This document shows positions 45,662 to 57,315 of a stretch of 64,000 bases of DNA, in pieces. This DNA comes from Anodontia alba (Eukaryota; Mollusca; Bivalvia; Lucinida; Lucinidae): assembly GCA_964016985.1 (NCBI GenBank), contig OZ024826.1:1913552-1977551 (forward strand). The letters are read 5' to 3'. Position 1 is the first letter of the stretch; every line of letters begins with the position of its first letter. The translations under genes were made by a program, and so were the position numbers. The notes below the pieces were generated by a model that was not told where the DNA came from, searched no databases, and saw nothing but the letters and a program-made list of their open reading frames with translations.

Positions 45662-47279
45662 CACCTGGATAAAAAGTTAAGCACCCCCCACCCCCAAGAA
45701 TTTTTACAGTGGTTTCAGTATCAAACTTTGTCATGAAAAACGTGATGCTAAAATCACTGCAAAATGGTAAACTATGCAACATTAACACTGTTACTAACAT
45801 GATAAAGCAAAACCTGAACAGAAAATGCAGTTTTTAATACCAAAAATGTAACGTTTTCAAGACGTATCATTTTCTTCGACAGACGTCGGTTTAAGTATGG
45901 AGCTGTAGATTACATTAGCCCATTTTGTTTTACAGTTACTTGATAAAAATGTCACTTTGAGTTTCTAGATAAATTTTTTACCACAACTGTTCAATAACTG
46001 GTGAACGCTCTACGTGTACGGATAACTGCCTCGACCCTACGTCTCATCCCACCGGTTAGACGTCGAATTTGATGAGTGGTCAGCTGTCGCCACACATGAT
46101 GCAGAGCTGCTTCCAGTTCGTCCAAAGTCTGTGGAGGAGGGTCCATTTTTTCTATCTAGCACCCAAGAATTTCCAAGATATGCTCCAGTGGATTTAAATC
46201 AGAGCTTCTAGCTGGCCAGGGCAAATTCTCAATTGCGTTACCCTGGAAATAGGCCGTCACTGCCCTTGAACGGTGAGGTCTAGCGTTGTCGTCCATGTAC
46301 ACAGGCCTAGTGGCAAGTGGATGGTTCTCAAAATGAGGAACAACTACCGGCTCGAGGATGTCGTGACTATAATGTTCACCTGTTAGTCTGCCGTGTATGG
46401 TCACCAAATCCATTTTGTCGCCATGCTATAGACAACCGAACACCATTACAGAACCTCCACCGTAAGGAACAGTCGCCTTGATGTTTCTTGGTGTATACGC
46501 TGTGCCTTTGTGTCGCCACACTATCATTCGGTCATCCGTAACATGCAGCAAAAACCTGTTTTAATCCGACCAGTGGATTCGCTGCCATGTCCTCAAATTC
46601 CAACCACGTCTCGCCAAACACCACCGCAAACGGATTCTTTAATGCTCATCTGTCAGCAGTGGGCGCTTAATCACTCTTCTGGAGGCTAGTCCAGCTGCCC
46701 TTAAGCGATTTCGAAACGTTTTCAGAGACAGGCGTCGATGAGGTAGCCACTGAGGCTTAAGACGGGTACTCGTAGCAAAGGGTTGTCGTCGTACTAACCG
46801 GGCCAAGGCCCGATCTTCTCGTTGTCACGTTACGCGAGGTCTACCTGACCTTGGCAGATCCTTAACATGGTTCACGATGCTTCCGGATCAACCTGCTGGC
46901 AACAGTGTGGTGGCAGCCAAGTTGACGCCCGATCGCTTTAAAAGACATTCCTGTCAAATGCATCCTGACAATTTACCATCTTTCTGCTTCCGATAGTCGT
47001 CTTCTAGCTATATTTGCATTGCTATGACTGAACAATACAAAGTATGCGATACATATACACGAATATGTTGCACAAGAATACTGTTTTTTGCGAAAACCAC
47101 GGGGTGCATGATCTTCTCGCCTATACCTCCGTGTACAAATATTGCCACTGTGTATCAAAGTTTAAATTCTATTTACGGATTATCATTCGTGCCAACTGCA
47201 AAAAGAAAATTGAAGACGCGTTGATAAGTAATGTACCGTGGACCAAAATATTAGGGGGTGTTTAACTTTTTTCCAGGTG
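45662..47279 (-). mobile_element. Tc1-like transposon, decayed
   Basis: Inverted termini CACCTGGATAAAAAGTTAAG and the reverse complement of its far end (CACCTGGAAAAAAGTTAAAC) are flanked by TA at 45660-45661 and 47280-47281. The element is 1,618 bp. The transposase is on the minus strand. The segment 46156-46413 shows YMDDNARPH and, 34 residues after that Asp, NPLE, the DD34E spacing typical of Tc1. Upstream, helix-turn-helix and first-Asp regions are readable to about 46950 but contain several stop codons. Confidence 0.88.
46156..46413 (-). pseudogene. Tc1 transposase catalytic C-terminal part
   Basis: The 85-codon open piece carries two of the three catalytic residues (DDN and the later E, 34 residues apart). 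The N-terminal portion upstream contains at least three stops, including one next to the first Asp motif, so no full protein can be made. Confidence 0.85.
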
Positions 47280-47281
47280 TA

Positions 47282-47859
47282 TATAAAGTAATTTTGGGAC
47301 GATGCATGAGTTTGAAATTAGTAGGAACGGTTCATTATGCGAGAATAGCTGAGGAGAAACCGCCTTCGGGTGGGGAGATTTTGGATTGAATTCCTGGCCG
47401 TGTCATACCTAAGAATTTCTGAAATTGGTACCAAATCTTTGTCTTGACGCTTAGCATTAGGTCTAGAGCCGATCACACCGGTGGCTATATAATATGGTAG
47501 GTGGAAGTCTCTCTGCAACGTAACCGGGGGCGTGATACTGCAAGGGGCGTTATTGTAAAGGGGCATCACTTCCAATCGTCACAACTAGACACCGTGGCGA
47601 CATTACTGAAAGTTTATTGACCATGGCGTTTCCACGCGTCTGCAACAAACACGCCGAGAAGTGCAATTGCCACATGACCGTATTGCCTGCGGACTGCAAG
47701 AAACTTATCCAGCAGGGCAAGCAGTCTATAGTCCTCTGATAATGTAAATACGGCTCATTCATTTGTAGTCAAAACATAACTGTTTGCCAACTCAGTTTAT
47801 CTTTTTGCCATGAATTATTCTGATATGCATATTCACGGACCGAGGTCAAAATGACATGT
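47282..47859. other. Interval beside the Tc1 element
   Basis: GC-richer than its surroundings; minus-strand open stretches of 70-85 codons (47318-47575, 47550-47762) are not recognised. Confidence 0.4.
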
Positions 47860-48350
47860 CAATATGCGCCAGCTATACCGACCAGCTCTAACAATACGCT
47901 TGCCAAATGCCACTTTTCTTTTACCAAGACAACGCCGAAGCAAAAAAAAAAAAAAGATAAATGTGAAAATATGGAAGTCGCCGTAGGTCTTCAACCGTAT
48001 AAAATATTTTGTTCAAATTAGGCATACATTAATACTGACAAATTCCAGACAATGGAAAAGATAAATACAATTTTTCTTCGACCAAGGCTCCGCCGAGGCC
48101 AAAAATGTGACAGTTAGCGAAAATACCCTTATCTCTTGAAAACTTAGGAATACTTTGATAATTTTTCTCACACAGATTGATACTGACAGGATCTAGCAAG
48201 TGGGCTTGCCAAATGCCAATTTTCTCTGACCGAGGCAACGCCGAGGCCAAAATATGGAAATAGGCATAATTCTTCAACAATTGTTGTATACACATAAATA
48301 CTGACAAGATCTAGCTAAAGGAATCGCCGCCCGAGGCTAAGCAGAGTCAC
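47860..48350. repeat. Three to four diverged ~140-160-bp tandem units
   Basis: AATACTGACA...GATCTAGC, GGGCTTGCCAAATGCCA and GAGGCAACGCCGAGGCC recur from 47895 to 48340. Confidence 0.7.
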
Positions 48351-48412
48351 AGGCAAGAATGAGGCCGGTCGTTCACCTCAGTGATAGTTGATATATATAT
48401 ATATATATATAT

Positions 48413-49003
48413 TGTTACGAGCCAGGCGTAACGAGAAAGAAATGAAAGTGAAAGCAGCAACAAGCTTTAAATTATTAACAATATTTATTCACCCAAAAAA
48501 ATGAGACAAGATTCAAAACAAAATAATGTAAGTAAACAGTACCTTTCAAGTTTATGTCACAAAGTCCCTCAAAAATAATCCACAAGAATTTATAAAACAA
48601 ATCCTTTGAATATCAGTTTCTGATCCCACAATTTAAAGTTTCCCGAATTCAGAATTGAAGTCCAGAATGAATAAAATATTAAAGTAATCCAGTATAGAAT
48701 AATTTCCAGTGAAAGTATACAAAGATGCCCAGATGAAAATCTTTTCTCCTTATATAATATCAAAGAAGGTTCTAGAAAAGGAATTTACTACAAGCATCTC
48801 TTATTTTCCAGTTCCAATCAAGAAACTTCTAAATCTTCCATGACATTCCAAAAACAACTCAGTCAAGAATCAAGGACGTAAACATCATGTTATTGTAAAC
48901 ATGTTGTTCTAGAAAGTTATTTTTGGAAACATAGTAAATAGAGCTATTTATGGAAACATAGTAAACATAATGCTTAAGATAAATGAACACCCTATATATA
49001 ACA
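48413..49003 (-). repeat. 3' LTR of the Gmr1-like element
   Basis: On the minus strand it begins TGTTATATATAGGG and ends GGCTCGTAACA, the canonical TG...CA LTR limits. The polypurine tract lies immediately inside at 49004-49014. Confidence 0.88.
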
Positions 49004-49199
49004 CTTCCCCTCTTCAAGGAAAAGAAAGATTTATGTAATAAAGCTTTCTTTTGCCATAAAATTATCATAAAATAAAATACTGATAAAGGCAATTATTATC
49101 TTATATACAGCAAGTTACAGGAAACCACAGATCAAGACATCATGCTCTGGACAAGGCATCAGGAATAATATTATCTTTTCCCCTGATATGCCTGATGTC

Positions 49200-49640
49200 A
49201 ATATTGTATTCCTGTAACAACAGGCCTCATCTGAGCAACCTCTGATTCTTGTTTTTCATCTTATGGATGAAAGTCAGTGGATTGTGATTACTGAAAACAA
49301 CAATAGGTGAGGACGAAGAAGTCAGATAAATTTCAAAATGTTGAAGAGCAAGAATGAGAGACAAACATTCTTTCTCTACTGTAGAATAATTCTTTTGATG
49401 TTTGTTAAACTTTTTGCAAAAAGTAACAAACTGGATGATCCACACCATTGTCATCCTCTTGCAGTAATACACCACCTGCACCAATATCACTCGCATCTAC
49501 TGCTAACTTGAATTCTTTATTAAAATTTGGTGCCAAGAGAACCGGCTCACTTCTCAGTATGGCTTTCAGTTTATCAAAGGCATTCTGACAATCACTGGTC
49601 CACTTAAACCTTATTCGTTTACTAAGTAAATTAGTCAGTG
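49200..49640 (-). pseudogene. RNase H region
   Basis: Text around 49495 reads VDASDIGAGGVL in one frame and continues with NYSTVEKECLSLILALQHFE and VFSNHNPLTFIHKMKNKNQR in another, the RNase H core of gypsy-type elements. The usual Asp in the FSDHNPL motif is Asn here. The polypurine tract and 3' LTR follow. Confidence 0.8.
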
Positions 49641-50690
49641 GCTCAGCAATAACAGAAAATTATTACAGAATTTTCTGTAATAACCGGCCATACCAAGAAA
49701 CCTCATCAGTTGTCTTTTGCATGTGGGCACCGGAAAATTTGAAATAGCTGCAACTTTAGCCTCTATAAGTTTAACCTGACCATGACCCACAACATGTTCT
49801 AGAAATGTTAAAGCTGCATGACAGAATTCACTTTTAGCAAGGTTTATTGTCAAGTTTGCTTCACTTAGTTTATCAAAGAATACTTTGATAGTTCCAAGAT
49901 GGTGATTCCATTCATCATTGTATTTGATGGCGTCATCGATGTAAGCATCGCAATGCTCGATTCCAGCTACTATGGTATTGATTAAGCGTTGAAATGTTGC
50001 TGGAGAGTTTTTCATTCCGAAAGGCATTACTTTATAGTGATATAATCCATCAGGAGTAACAAATGCTGAAACCTCTTTGGCTCTTTCTGTGAGAGGAATT
50101 TGCCAAAATCCTTTCAGAAGATCAAATTTAGTTATATATTTTGAATTTCCAATTTTGTCAATACAGTCATCCATTCTTGGTATGGGAAAAGTGTCTGTTT
50201 TACTTAAATTATTGACCTTCCTGTAATCGGTGCACATCCGATATGTTCCATCAGGTTTTGGCACAAGAATGCAAGGTGAACTCCATTCACTTTGACTTGG
50301 TTCAATAAAATCATTGTCCAGCAAATACTGAATTTCCTCCTTAAGATATTTTTGTATTGTTGGGTTCATTCTATATGGATGTTGTTTGACAGGTTGTGAG
50401 CCCTCAACATTCACATCATGATAAATTTTGTCAGTCCTTGTAGGAATGTCCGGAAATAAGTGTTTATATTGATAAATTAACTGTTTCAGTTCTTTTCTTT
50501 GGACTGGATCTAGGTGTGAAATTTTCTGGTCGAGATCCTTTAGAATGTCAGAATTCTGAAGTTTTGATGAAGCAGGATCAGATTTGGTCAAGTTTATGTC
50601 TTCAGAGTTCATTTCTCTTTGTTCTTGAGGGACCGAGCTAACAACACTAATCGGTGTAACAGAAGAGCTATCCCTATCTATGTATTGTTT
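49640..50690 (-). pseudogene. Reverse transcriptase
   Basis: In frame with the integrase C-terminus, it carries ILVPKPDGTYRMCTDYRKVN, FDLLKGFWQIPL, VMPFGMKNSPATFQRL and the catalytic YIDDAI near 49930-49945, then FLGMAGYYRKFC. These are the ordered motifs of Ty3/gypsy-type RTs. The frame is lost near 49660. Confidence 0.9.
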
Positions 50691-51977
50691 AAGCATGTTA
50701 ACATGACATAATTGTTTTTGTTTGCGTCTCCCAGGAGTGTTAACAATGTAATTTACATCACTTATGTGTTTATCTACAGTGTAAGGGCCGTAATACCTGG
50801 CTTGCAATGGTTTGCCAGGAATAGGCAAAAGAGCAAGTAGACTGTCTCCAGGCATGAATTTTCTTTCTTTTGCATTTTCATCATACCAACGTTTCATTTT
50901 CCTTTGTGCTGACTTAAGATTGGTCCGAGCAGCCTCACAAGCTCTAGACAGTCTGTCTTTAAAACCTGATACATACTAAAGTAAGTTCAGAGAACTGTCA
51001 TCATTTGAGAGAAATATCTCTTTCAAAAGTTTCAAAGGTCTACGCACAGTATGGCCAAATACCAGCTCAAATGGGCTGAAACCAAGAGATCCCTGGACAG
51101 ATTCTCTAACAGCGAACAACAATAAATGGATGTCCTCATCCCAATCTTTTTCAGTATCAAAGCAGTATGATCTGATCATATTTTTCAGTGTCTGGTGAAA
51201 TCTTTCAAGGGCACCTTGACTTTCAGGATGATAAGGTGACGATTTATATTGAGTAATTGAAAAATTCCAGACATAAAATTAGAGCCCTGATCCGACTGAA
51301 TAGACTTTGGGAGACCTACAAATGTAAAAAACTTTACCAAAGCCTTAACAATGTTCTTAGTTTTAATATTCCTAAGTGTAATGTCTTCTGGAAAACGTTT
51401 AGAAGCACACATTATAGTGAGAAGATATTCATTACATGACTTTGTTTTGGGCAAGGGACCAACACAGTCAATAATTATTCTGCTAAAAGGTTCATCAAAA
51501 GCAGGTATGGGCTGTAAATGAGCTTTTGGTATTCCGGTTGGGTTTTCCTACCATCTGACAATTATGGCAAGATTTACAAAACTGAGAAACGTCAGATTTT
51601 AACCCTGGCCAGTAAAAATGTTTAAGAATTTTGTGATAGGTCTTGTTTACACCTAAATGACCTGACATGGGAGTCTCATGGACCAAGTTCAAAATTTCAG
51701 GGCGATAAACCCTTGGAACTACTATTTGGTGGTTAACAGTCCACTCGTCTTCTGCTGAGACATCAGGAGGACGCCATTTTCTCATTAAAATGCCATTTTT
51801 GACATAAAAACAGACTGGGACTTGATCTATTTCTTTCTCATCTGAAGTCCTTTCAAGCAAAGGCAAAATTTCAGGATCATTATGCTGTTCCTTACAAAGT
51901 TGTGACCTTGACACCAAGTCATGACCTTGACCTTGGTCATTTAATATTGCGGAGTAATGACTGGACTGACTTGTCAC
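50690..51977 (-). pseudogene. Integrase
   Basis: The zinc-binding H2C2 domain (HETPMSGHLG then CKSCHNCQ) lies at about 51540-51680. The DDE core shows IDCVGPLPKT near 51450-51480, IQSDQGSNF near 51280 and GALERFHQ near 51210, so all three catalytic residues are traceable despite a frameshift near 51250. The GPY/F domain (ARYYGPYTVDKHISDVNYIV) lies near 50740-50805. It sits upstream of the RT, unlike most Ty3/gypsy elements. Confidence 0.85.
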
Positions 51978-51989
51978 TAAAGTCTGTCT

Positions 51990-52630
51990 GCTTGTCAGAC
52001 AGGCTGGGTGAAAGAGAATTTATTATCTCGTGTTTAAAAGACTGACCCAAAATGGTACCAGTTAAATCAATTTCCCCATCTATCTGTTTTGCTTTCTTAG
52101 CCATGGCCCTTGTAACGGCACAAGATTGGTAAAGATCAGGGATTTCCTGTTCAATGGGATCAGGTGGCTGATCAGTACACAGTATGTTGGTCAAAAGTGG
52201 GTTTACCACAACCTTATCTCCTGCTAAGTCATTGCCTAACAGTAAGTGAACACCTTTAAAAGGTAAAGAAGGTCGAATACCAACAGCCACTAAACCAGTT
52301 ACCAAGTCTGTTATGAAGAGGAACATTAACAAATCCACACTCTACACCCTGAATAAGGACACTTGTCCCAGAAGAAGTCTTCTCAGAAAAAGGCAGCTAA
52401 AATAAGGGATTGAGAAGCTCCAGTATCTCGTAAGATTTTAATTGGGGTAGACTGGGCATAGTCACTATTTAGTGACACAAAACCATCTGATAAGAATGGT
52501 TCATAAATCTCCATAACAGAATCAGTCTCAGGCCTTTCGGTTTGGATAGGATCTTCCTCCTTAACACATGACTGTGGTTTTGACCGTAAAGAGATAAGGC
52601 CAGTAGGTTTAAGCCCCTCTTGTTTTTCTT
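51990..52630 (-). pseudogene. Aspartic protease region
   Basis: ILRDTGASQSLIL contains the DTG active site of retropepsins, and LLLGNDLAGDKVV matches the conserved C-terminal ILGxD region. A frame break lies between them near 52380-52400. It processes Gag-Pol in the family. Confidence 0.78.
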
Positions 52631-52639
52631 TCTTTTCAA

Positions 52640-53896
52640 ATGTAAACATTCAGATATAATATGACCTGTCCTTTTGCAATAATTGCAAATTGGTTGAGAT
52701 AAGGGATTTTGATCTTTATTTTCACCAGAAGGTTTGGGTTTGGGAGTAATTGTTTGGCTATGACTGCCAGGTGGATTACTAGGACTATGTTTGGATCCTG
52801 AATGTGGGAAAAATGGTCTTCTAGAGGGATTTGACTTATTAATAAAGGAAACCTTATGCGTTAAAGCATAATCGTCTGCAAGTCTAGCTGCAGCTTCCAA
52901 AGTTTCAACTTGTTTCTCATCTAAAAAGGACTTAATGTCTGAATTTATGCACCTTTTGAACTCCTCTACAAGCATGAGCTGCCTAAGTTTTTCATGATCG
53001 GAGCCAATTTTCTTTAAAGAGCACCACCTATCAAATAGCTGTTCTTTAGTTCTAGCAAATTCTACATGGGTCTGCTCATTTTCTTTCTTACAGTTCCTAA
53101 ATTTTTGCCTGTAAGCCTCAGGGACCAACTCATAAGCCTTAAGAATTAATTCCTTTACAGTACCATAACTGGAGCTCTGCTCAACAGTCAGCTGAGTATA
53201 AATTTCTCGAGCCTTCCCAATTATAACACTTTGCAAAAGCAAGGTCCAATGCTCCTTTGGCCATTTTAAATTTTCTGCTACTTTTTTCAAAATGAAGAAA
53301 ATATTTGTCAACCTCTTTTTCTTGAAAAGGGGGAACTAATCTGATGTGTTTGGTAATGTCAAAATGAACGCCAGAGTCTAGTTGCCGTTTTACCGTCATG
53401 TTTTGCATTTCTAATTCTTTCATTCTTAATTCTGTATCAAATTTTAATTTTTCCCTTTCTATCTGCATTTGTCTTTCTTTTTCTTTCTTTCTCTCTTCCA
53501 TTTCCATTCTTTCTTTCTGCATTTATCTTTCCTTTTCTTTCTCCCTTTCTTCCATATCCATTCTTTCTTTCTGCATTTGTCTTTCTTGTTCAATTCTAAG
53601 TTTTTCTTGCTCTAATCTTATTTTTTTTCTAACTCAATTTGCTTCTGAATCTCTGCTCTGCTCTGCTCTTGCATTTGCAAACGAGTTACGAGAACAAGAG
53701 ACAAAGCAGAAGAATCGAGTAGGTCATTATCAACCAAAAATTGAACACGAATATTTTTTATATCCTGTTTTAACATGGACTTGTTGACGCTAGTCAATTC
53801 ATAGTGAGCAGCAATATCCAACAAATCTGACTTTTTGGTCAAATTTGACAGCTCCTGCGAAGGCGCAGCTATGAAAGCTTGAAGGTCAAATGGCAT
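52640..53896 (-). pseudogene. Gag of the Gmr1-like element
   Basis: The N-terminus starts MPFDLQAFIAAPSQELSNLT at 53896. A long charged Glu/Lys/Arg coiled-coil region with MEEREKEKER-type repeats follows, then a capsid-like region with GKAREIYTQL and a zinc knuckle CNYCKRTGHIISEC near 52645-52690. A homopolymer-A frameshift near 53627, a TAA near 53523 and another shift near 53290 break it. Gag packages the RNA and forms the particle. Confidence 0.82.
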
Positions 53897-54051
53897 GATT
53901 GCTTTTTGCTGGTTTTATCAAGTAAATTTATCAATCAGAGTTTATTTACTGATATTTTTCAAAAGTCAGTACTTGCTTTTTTTATACTTATATTTTTTGA
54001 AAGTCAATACTTGTTTTTTATCAAATAAAGATTTTTATATTTACTGATTTA

Positions 54052-54640
54052 GCCAGGCGTAACGAGAAAGAAATGAAAGTGAAACCAGCAACAAGCTTTA
54101 AATTATTAACAATATTTATTCACAAAAAAAAAAAAAAATGAGACAAGATTCAAAACAAAATAATGTAAGTAAACAGTACCTTTCAAGTTTATGTCACAAA
54201 GTCCCTCAAAAATAATCCACAAGAATTTATAAAACAAATCCTTTGAATATCAGTTTCTGATCCCACAATTTAAAGTTCCTGAATTCAGAATTGAAGTCCA
54301 GAATGAAAAAATATTAAAGTAATCCAGTATAGAATAATTTCCAGTGAAAGTATACAAAGATGCCCAGATGAAAATCTTTTCTCCTTATATAATATCAAAG
54401 AAGGTTCTAGAAAAGGAATTTACTACAAGCATCTCTTATTTTCCAGTTCCAATCAAGAAACTTCTAAATCTTCCATGACATTCCAAAAACAACTCAGTCC
54501 AGAATCAATGACGTAAACATCATGTTATTGTAAACATGTTGTTCTAGAAAGTTATTTTTGGAAACATAGTAAATAGAGCTATTTATGGAAACATAGTAAA
54601 CATGATGCTCAAGATAAATGAACACCCTATATATATATAG
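54052..54640 (-). repeat. 5' LTR of the Gmr1-like element, both ends altered
   Basis: It matches the other LTR with only a handful of differences, mainly in homopolymers and a few substitutions. The outer end runs into an expanded (AT)n at 54633-54726. The inner end lacks the last seven bases (CGTAACA side), and no clear tRNA primer-binding site follows. Confidence 0.85.

Positions 54641-54726
<86 letters not shown>
54633..54726. repeat. (AT)n microsatellite at the 5' LTR edge
   Basis: About 45 TA units; a shorter (AT)n at 48391-48411 flanks the other LTR edge. Confidence 0.95.
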
Positions 54727-54727
<1 letters not shown>

Positions 54728-55205
54728 TTGAGGTAGAATATTTAATTCATGTAATAGTAATTTCTCATAAATCATACCCACAATTCTGTTTTGACGAAAG
54801 AAGGCTAATTTAAGGCTTGCTCTCTGTCGGTTGCGCCTTGTGTGTTTGGTTTCCGCCACATATTCGTTCGTCTACCCGTACTCGGTATGGTACATGTGAA
54901 AGTGGTACAGCCACCACACGGTAGGCTCGTGTCTTGAATAAGAGATGTTTATATATACACTTGAGATTGTTGTTTAATCGTCTTTCACAATTCATATTAC
55001 ACGGCCAACATTCCTATGGGCTATATGAAATGTTTTATGCGTATGTAAAATTGATGAGACGTTAATAAATTATATCAAATCTTATTACAAAAAATACCGG
55101 AGTAGAATAAACAATATTCATGACAGTCCACTTATTGTTAGTGTGTTGAAGTAAATGTTATCTGGTGAATCCCTAAAGGCATACAAATTATTATAGTTAT
55201 TAAAA
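54727..55205. other. Interval beyond the LTR element
   Basis: No coding or repeat signal recognised. Confidence 0.45.
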
Positions 55206-55420
55206 TACTGGGCCCAGTTGTTCAAAGCATCGTTAGCTTAACGAGCCCGTTAGTGGTCAAAATGTTAACTGTTCTGGTAAGTACAATATCTAATTCACAT
55301 GTGTTTTTGTTGACAAAATGTGAGTGGCTTTCGCAAAAATAATAGCATATATGCCATATTTAATGACCAAAGTTTTTACGATACGTTAACTAACGACATC
55401 GTTAGCTTTGAACAAATGTA
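55206..55420. mobile_element. Short MITE with TTGTTCAAAGC ends
   Basis: GGGCCCAGTTGTTCAAAGC and an inverted TTTGTTCAAAGCTAACGAT, with GTTAGCTTAACG and GTTAACTAACG inside. Confidence 0.65.
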
Positions 55421-55729
55421 CTCCTGTTGACGCTTCCCTTACACATTTGCATATAAGAAAAGAAACGCATCAATAATTTTGCAAGATGTTAAATGAGTTC
55501 TAATGATCTACACTTCTAATAGTGATAAGCCTAAAGAAAGTAAATGTTTCAAGAGATTTTCGGATAGAATTTTTTCTTTTCTAGGAGCGCAACTTGAGGA
55601 AACGTATCTTCGGCGCCAAAAAAGACAAATCAGCATGCGCATCCGAGCAGTCTGATCAAAAGCTTCGTTATCCAGCTGAAGAAACTGCATCCTGGGCTAT
55701 CCAAAATGTGCAGAGTGAGTATGCTTGTC

Positions 55730-56006
55730 CATCATGAAAACATGCCTTTATAATTTTGACCCCCTTAAACCCCACTTTTATGTAGTAAAACTGGGGTTTA
55801 CAGGGGTATACATTATTTTTCTTATTTCCGCTCAAAAACATAGATTGTGGGTACTCGTTAGAACCGCCTCGACGAGGCGGTTCTAACGAGTACCCACAAT
55901 GTATGTTTTGAGCAGAAATATGAAAAAATAGAGTTATTCATCTGAAAATGTTCAGGATTTGAAGGTAAAATTTTCTATATATTTGAATAGGCGTGTTTTC
56001 GTAATG
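55730..56006 (-). mobile_element. HP-A copy 21
   Basis: Full-length; centre A; ends CATCATGAAAACATGCC and TTTTCGTAATG. Confidence 0.9.
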
Positions 56007-56286
56007 AGAATGCCGGAATGTGTAGGTTAATCTGAATCTTCACTGGGCGCACTTGACCGAAGGCACTTTTTCTCACGTTGCTTCTCAGACCTAAATATCA
56101 TGAGGTATGTACCGAAACAGCTGTAATCCTGTGTGAACCTTACAAACATGTAAACCAATCTACTGGATACACGTATGAAGAACATGGAATATGTTTGCAG
56201 GGTTTTTAAACTTGCGTGCCTCATCATATGTTATGTTTTGATTGTTACTTACGTTACCTGTACATTTGTTATCTTATTATACATTA

Positions 56287-56634
56287 CAGTCGAATTTCAA
56301 TGGCTCGAACATCTTTGGGACCATGGAAACTTGTTCTCGATATGGGTAGTTCGAGCCACTGAGGGTTAATCATGGCCCAAGGTCAGGAAGCATATGACGC
56401 TAATTTAGGGAAATATTTTCGATCTTCTACATAATAATAGTATGCGGAGTGTTCTCATTAGAATTGCCTCGATGAGACGATTCTAATGAGTACACAAAAC
56501 ATACAATTTCATGATCAAAATGTGAAAATTTCCCAAAATATTTGTTTCCTTGAGCTACCGAAGGGACTCAAAAACGAGTTCCAATTAGCCGTGGTGAATG
56601 AGCCATCGGTGTTCGTACCATTGAGGTTTTACTG
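56287..56634. mobile_element. pogo-like MITE with HP-A-like core
   Basis: Inverted ends CAGTCGAATTTCAATGGC and CAGTAAAACCTCAATGG are flanked by TA (56285-56286, 56635-56636). The core TTCTCATTAGAATTGCCTCG / CGATTCTAATGAG closely resembles the HP-A palindrome. Confidence 0.78.
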
Positions 56635-56708
56635 TATATATCACTATAAATTATATTTCAATATAACACAGTGAAATAAATGTACTTGTATTTTTGACTA
56701 AAGTATTT

Positions 56709-56815
56709 CCCAGCTAGCATTCTTTATAAATCTATAGCGGGCCGTCATCGGTCCGTCAGGGTAGCTGACGGGCCGATAACGGCCCGCTACAGATTTACAA
56801 AGAATGCTTACTAGG
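56709..56815. mobile_element. Family B palindromic element (copy 5)
   Basis: Full-length, GGTAG loop; arms differ by a few bases (TCGGTCCG against CGGGCCG). Confidence 0.85.
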
Positions 56816-57315
56816 TTGTTATGTTCTTATTTTTAAAATAAAAACAGAGTTATTCAAACTATTTTGTTCTTATTGCCGTACGCAAACAGCTATGCTATAG
56901 AATACATATGAACATTTAAAAAGCATTGGTACAAAATTTAAAGGGTTTCCTTTCTTCGAAAGGATCTCTCTTTTTCTGGACAGAAACACTATCTGTCAGC
57001 TATATAAAAAAAATAAGAAAGAATAACAGTATTTTCCATTTGCTGAGTTTGTCTACAGTGTGATTCAAACTGCACTGTACGAGGGTCGGTCGGACAGGTA
57101 GACTTTCTGATCTTTCTCAAAAACTGTTAAATATTTTTCGAATTCTTTTTATTATTTTTCAAAGTATTCCCCTACCTACATTTTTGCCATCTTCGTAGGA
57201 GCTTTTATATTCCATCTGCAAACTATGAAGTATATCCACATATAAGGTACCGATTTACAGTTGAAATTAAAATCGTCCTGGTCTCATGTTTGTTTCCAGC
57301 GAGTCTTTTTTCAGT

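Larger units (their letters stand above)
48413..54640 (-). mobile_element. LTR retrotransposon, Ty3/gypsy-like with integrase before reverse transcriptase (Gmr1-like)
   Basis: Two near-identical ~590-bp LTRs (48413-49003 and about 54052-54640) bound a 5-kb interior on the minus strand. In order the interior encodes Gag with a CX2CX4HX4C zinc knuckle, aspartic protease, integrase, reverse transcriptase and RNase H. The integrase C-terminal GPY motif and the RT lie in one uninterrupted frame (49635-50897), which fixes the order. Copia-like order with gypsy-like sequence is the hallmark of the Gmr1 group, first described in deuterostomes. A purine run (AAGAGGGGAAG, minus strand) just before the 3' LTR is the polypurine tract. 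Both outer edges lie in (AT)n, the likely target. Frameshifts and one stop break the coding region. Confidence 0.9.

Noticed and set aside
53398..53787. 129-codon Ser/Phe-rich open stretch on the plus strand
   Set aside because: It is the antisense of the Gag coiled-coil region.
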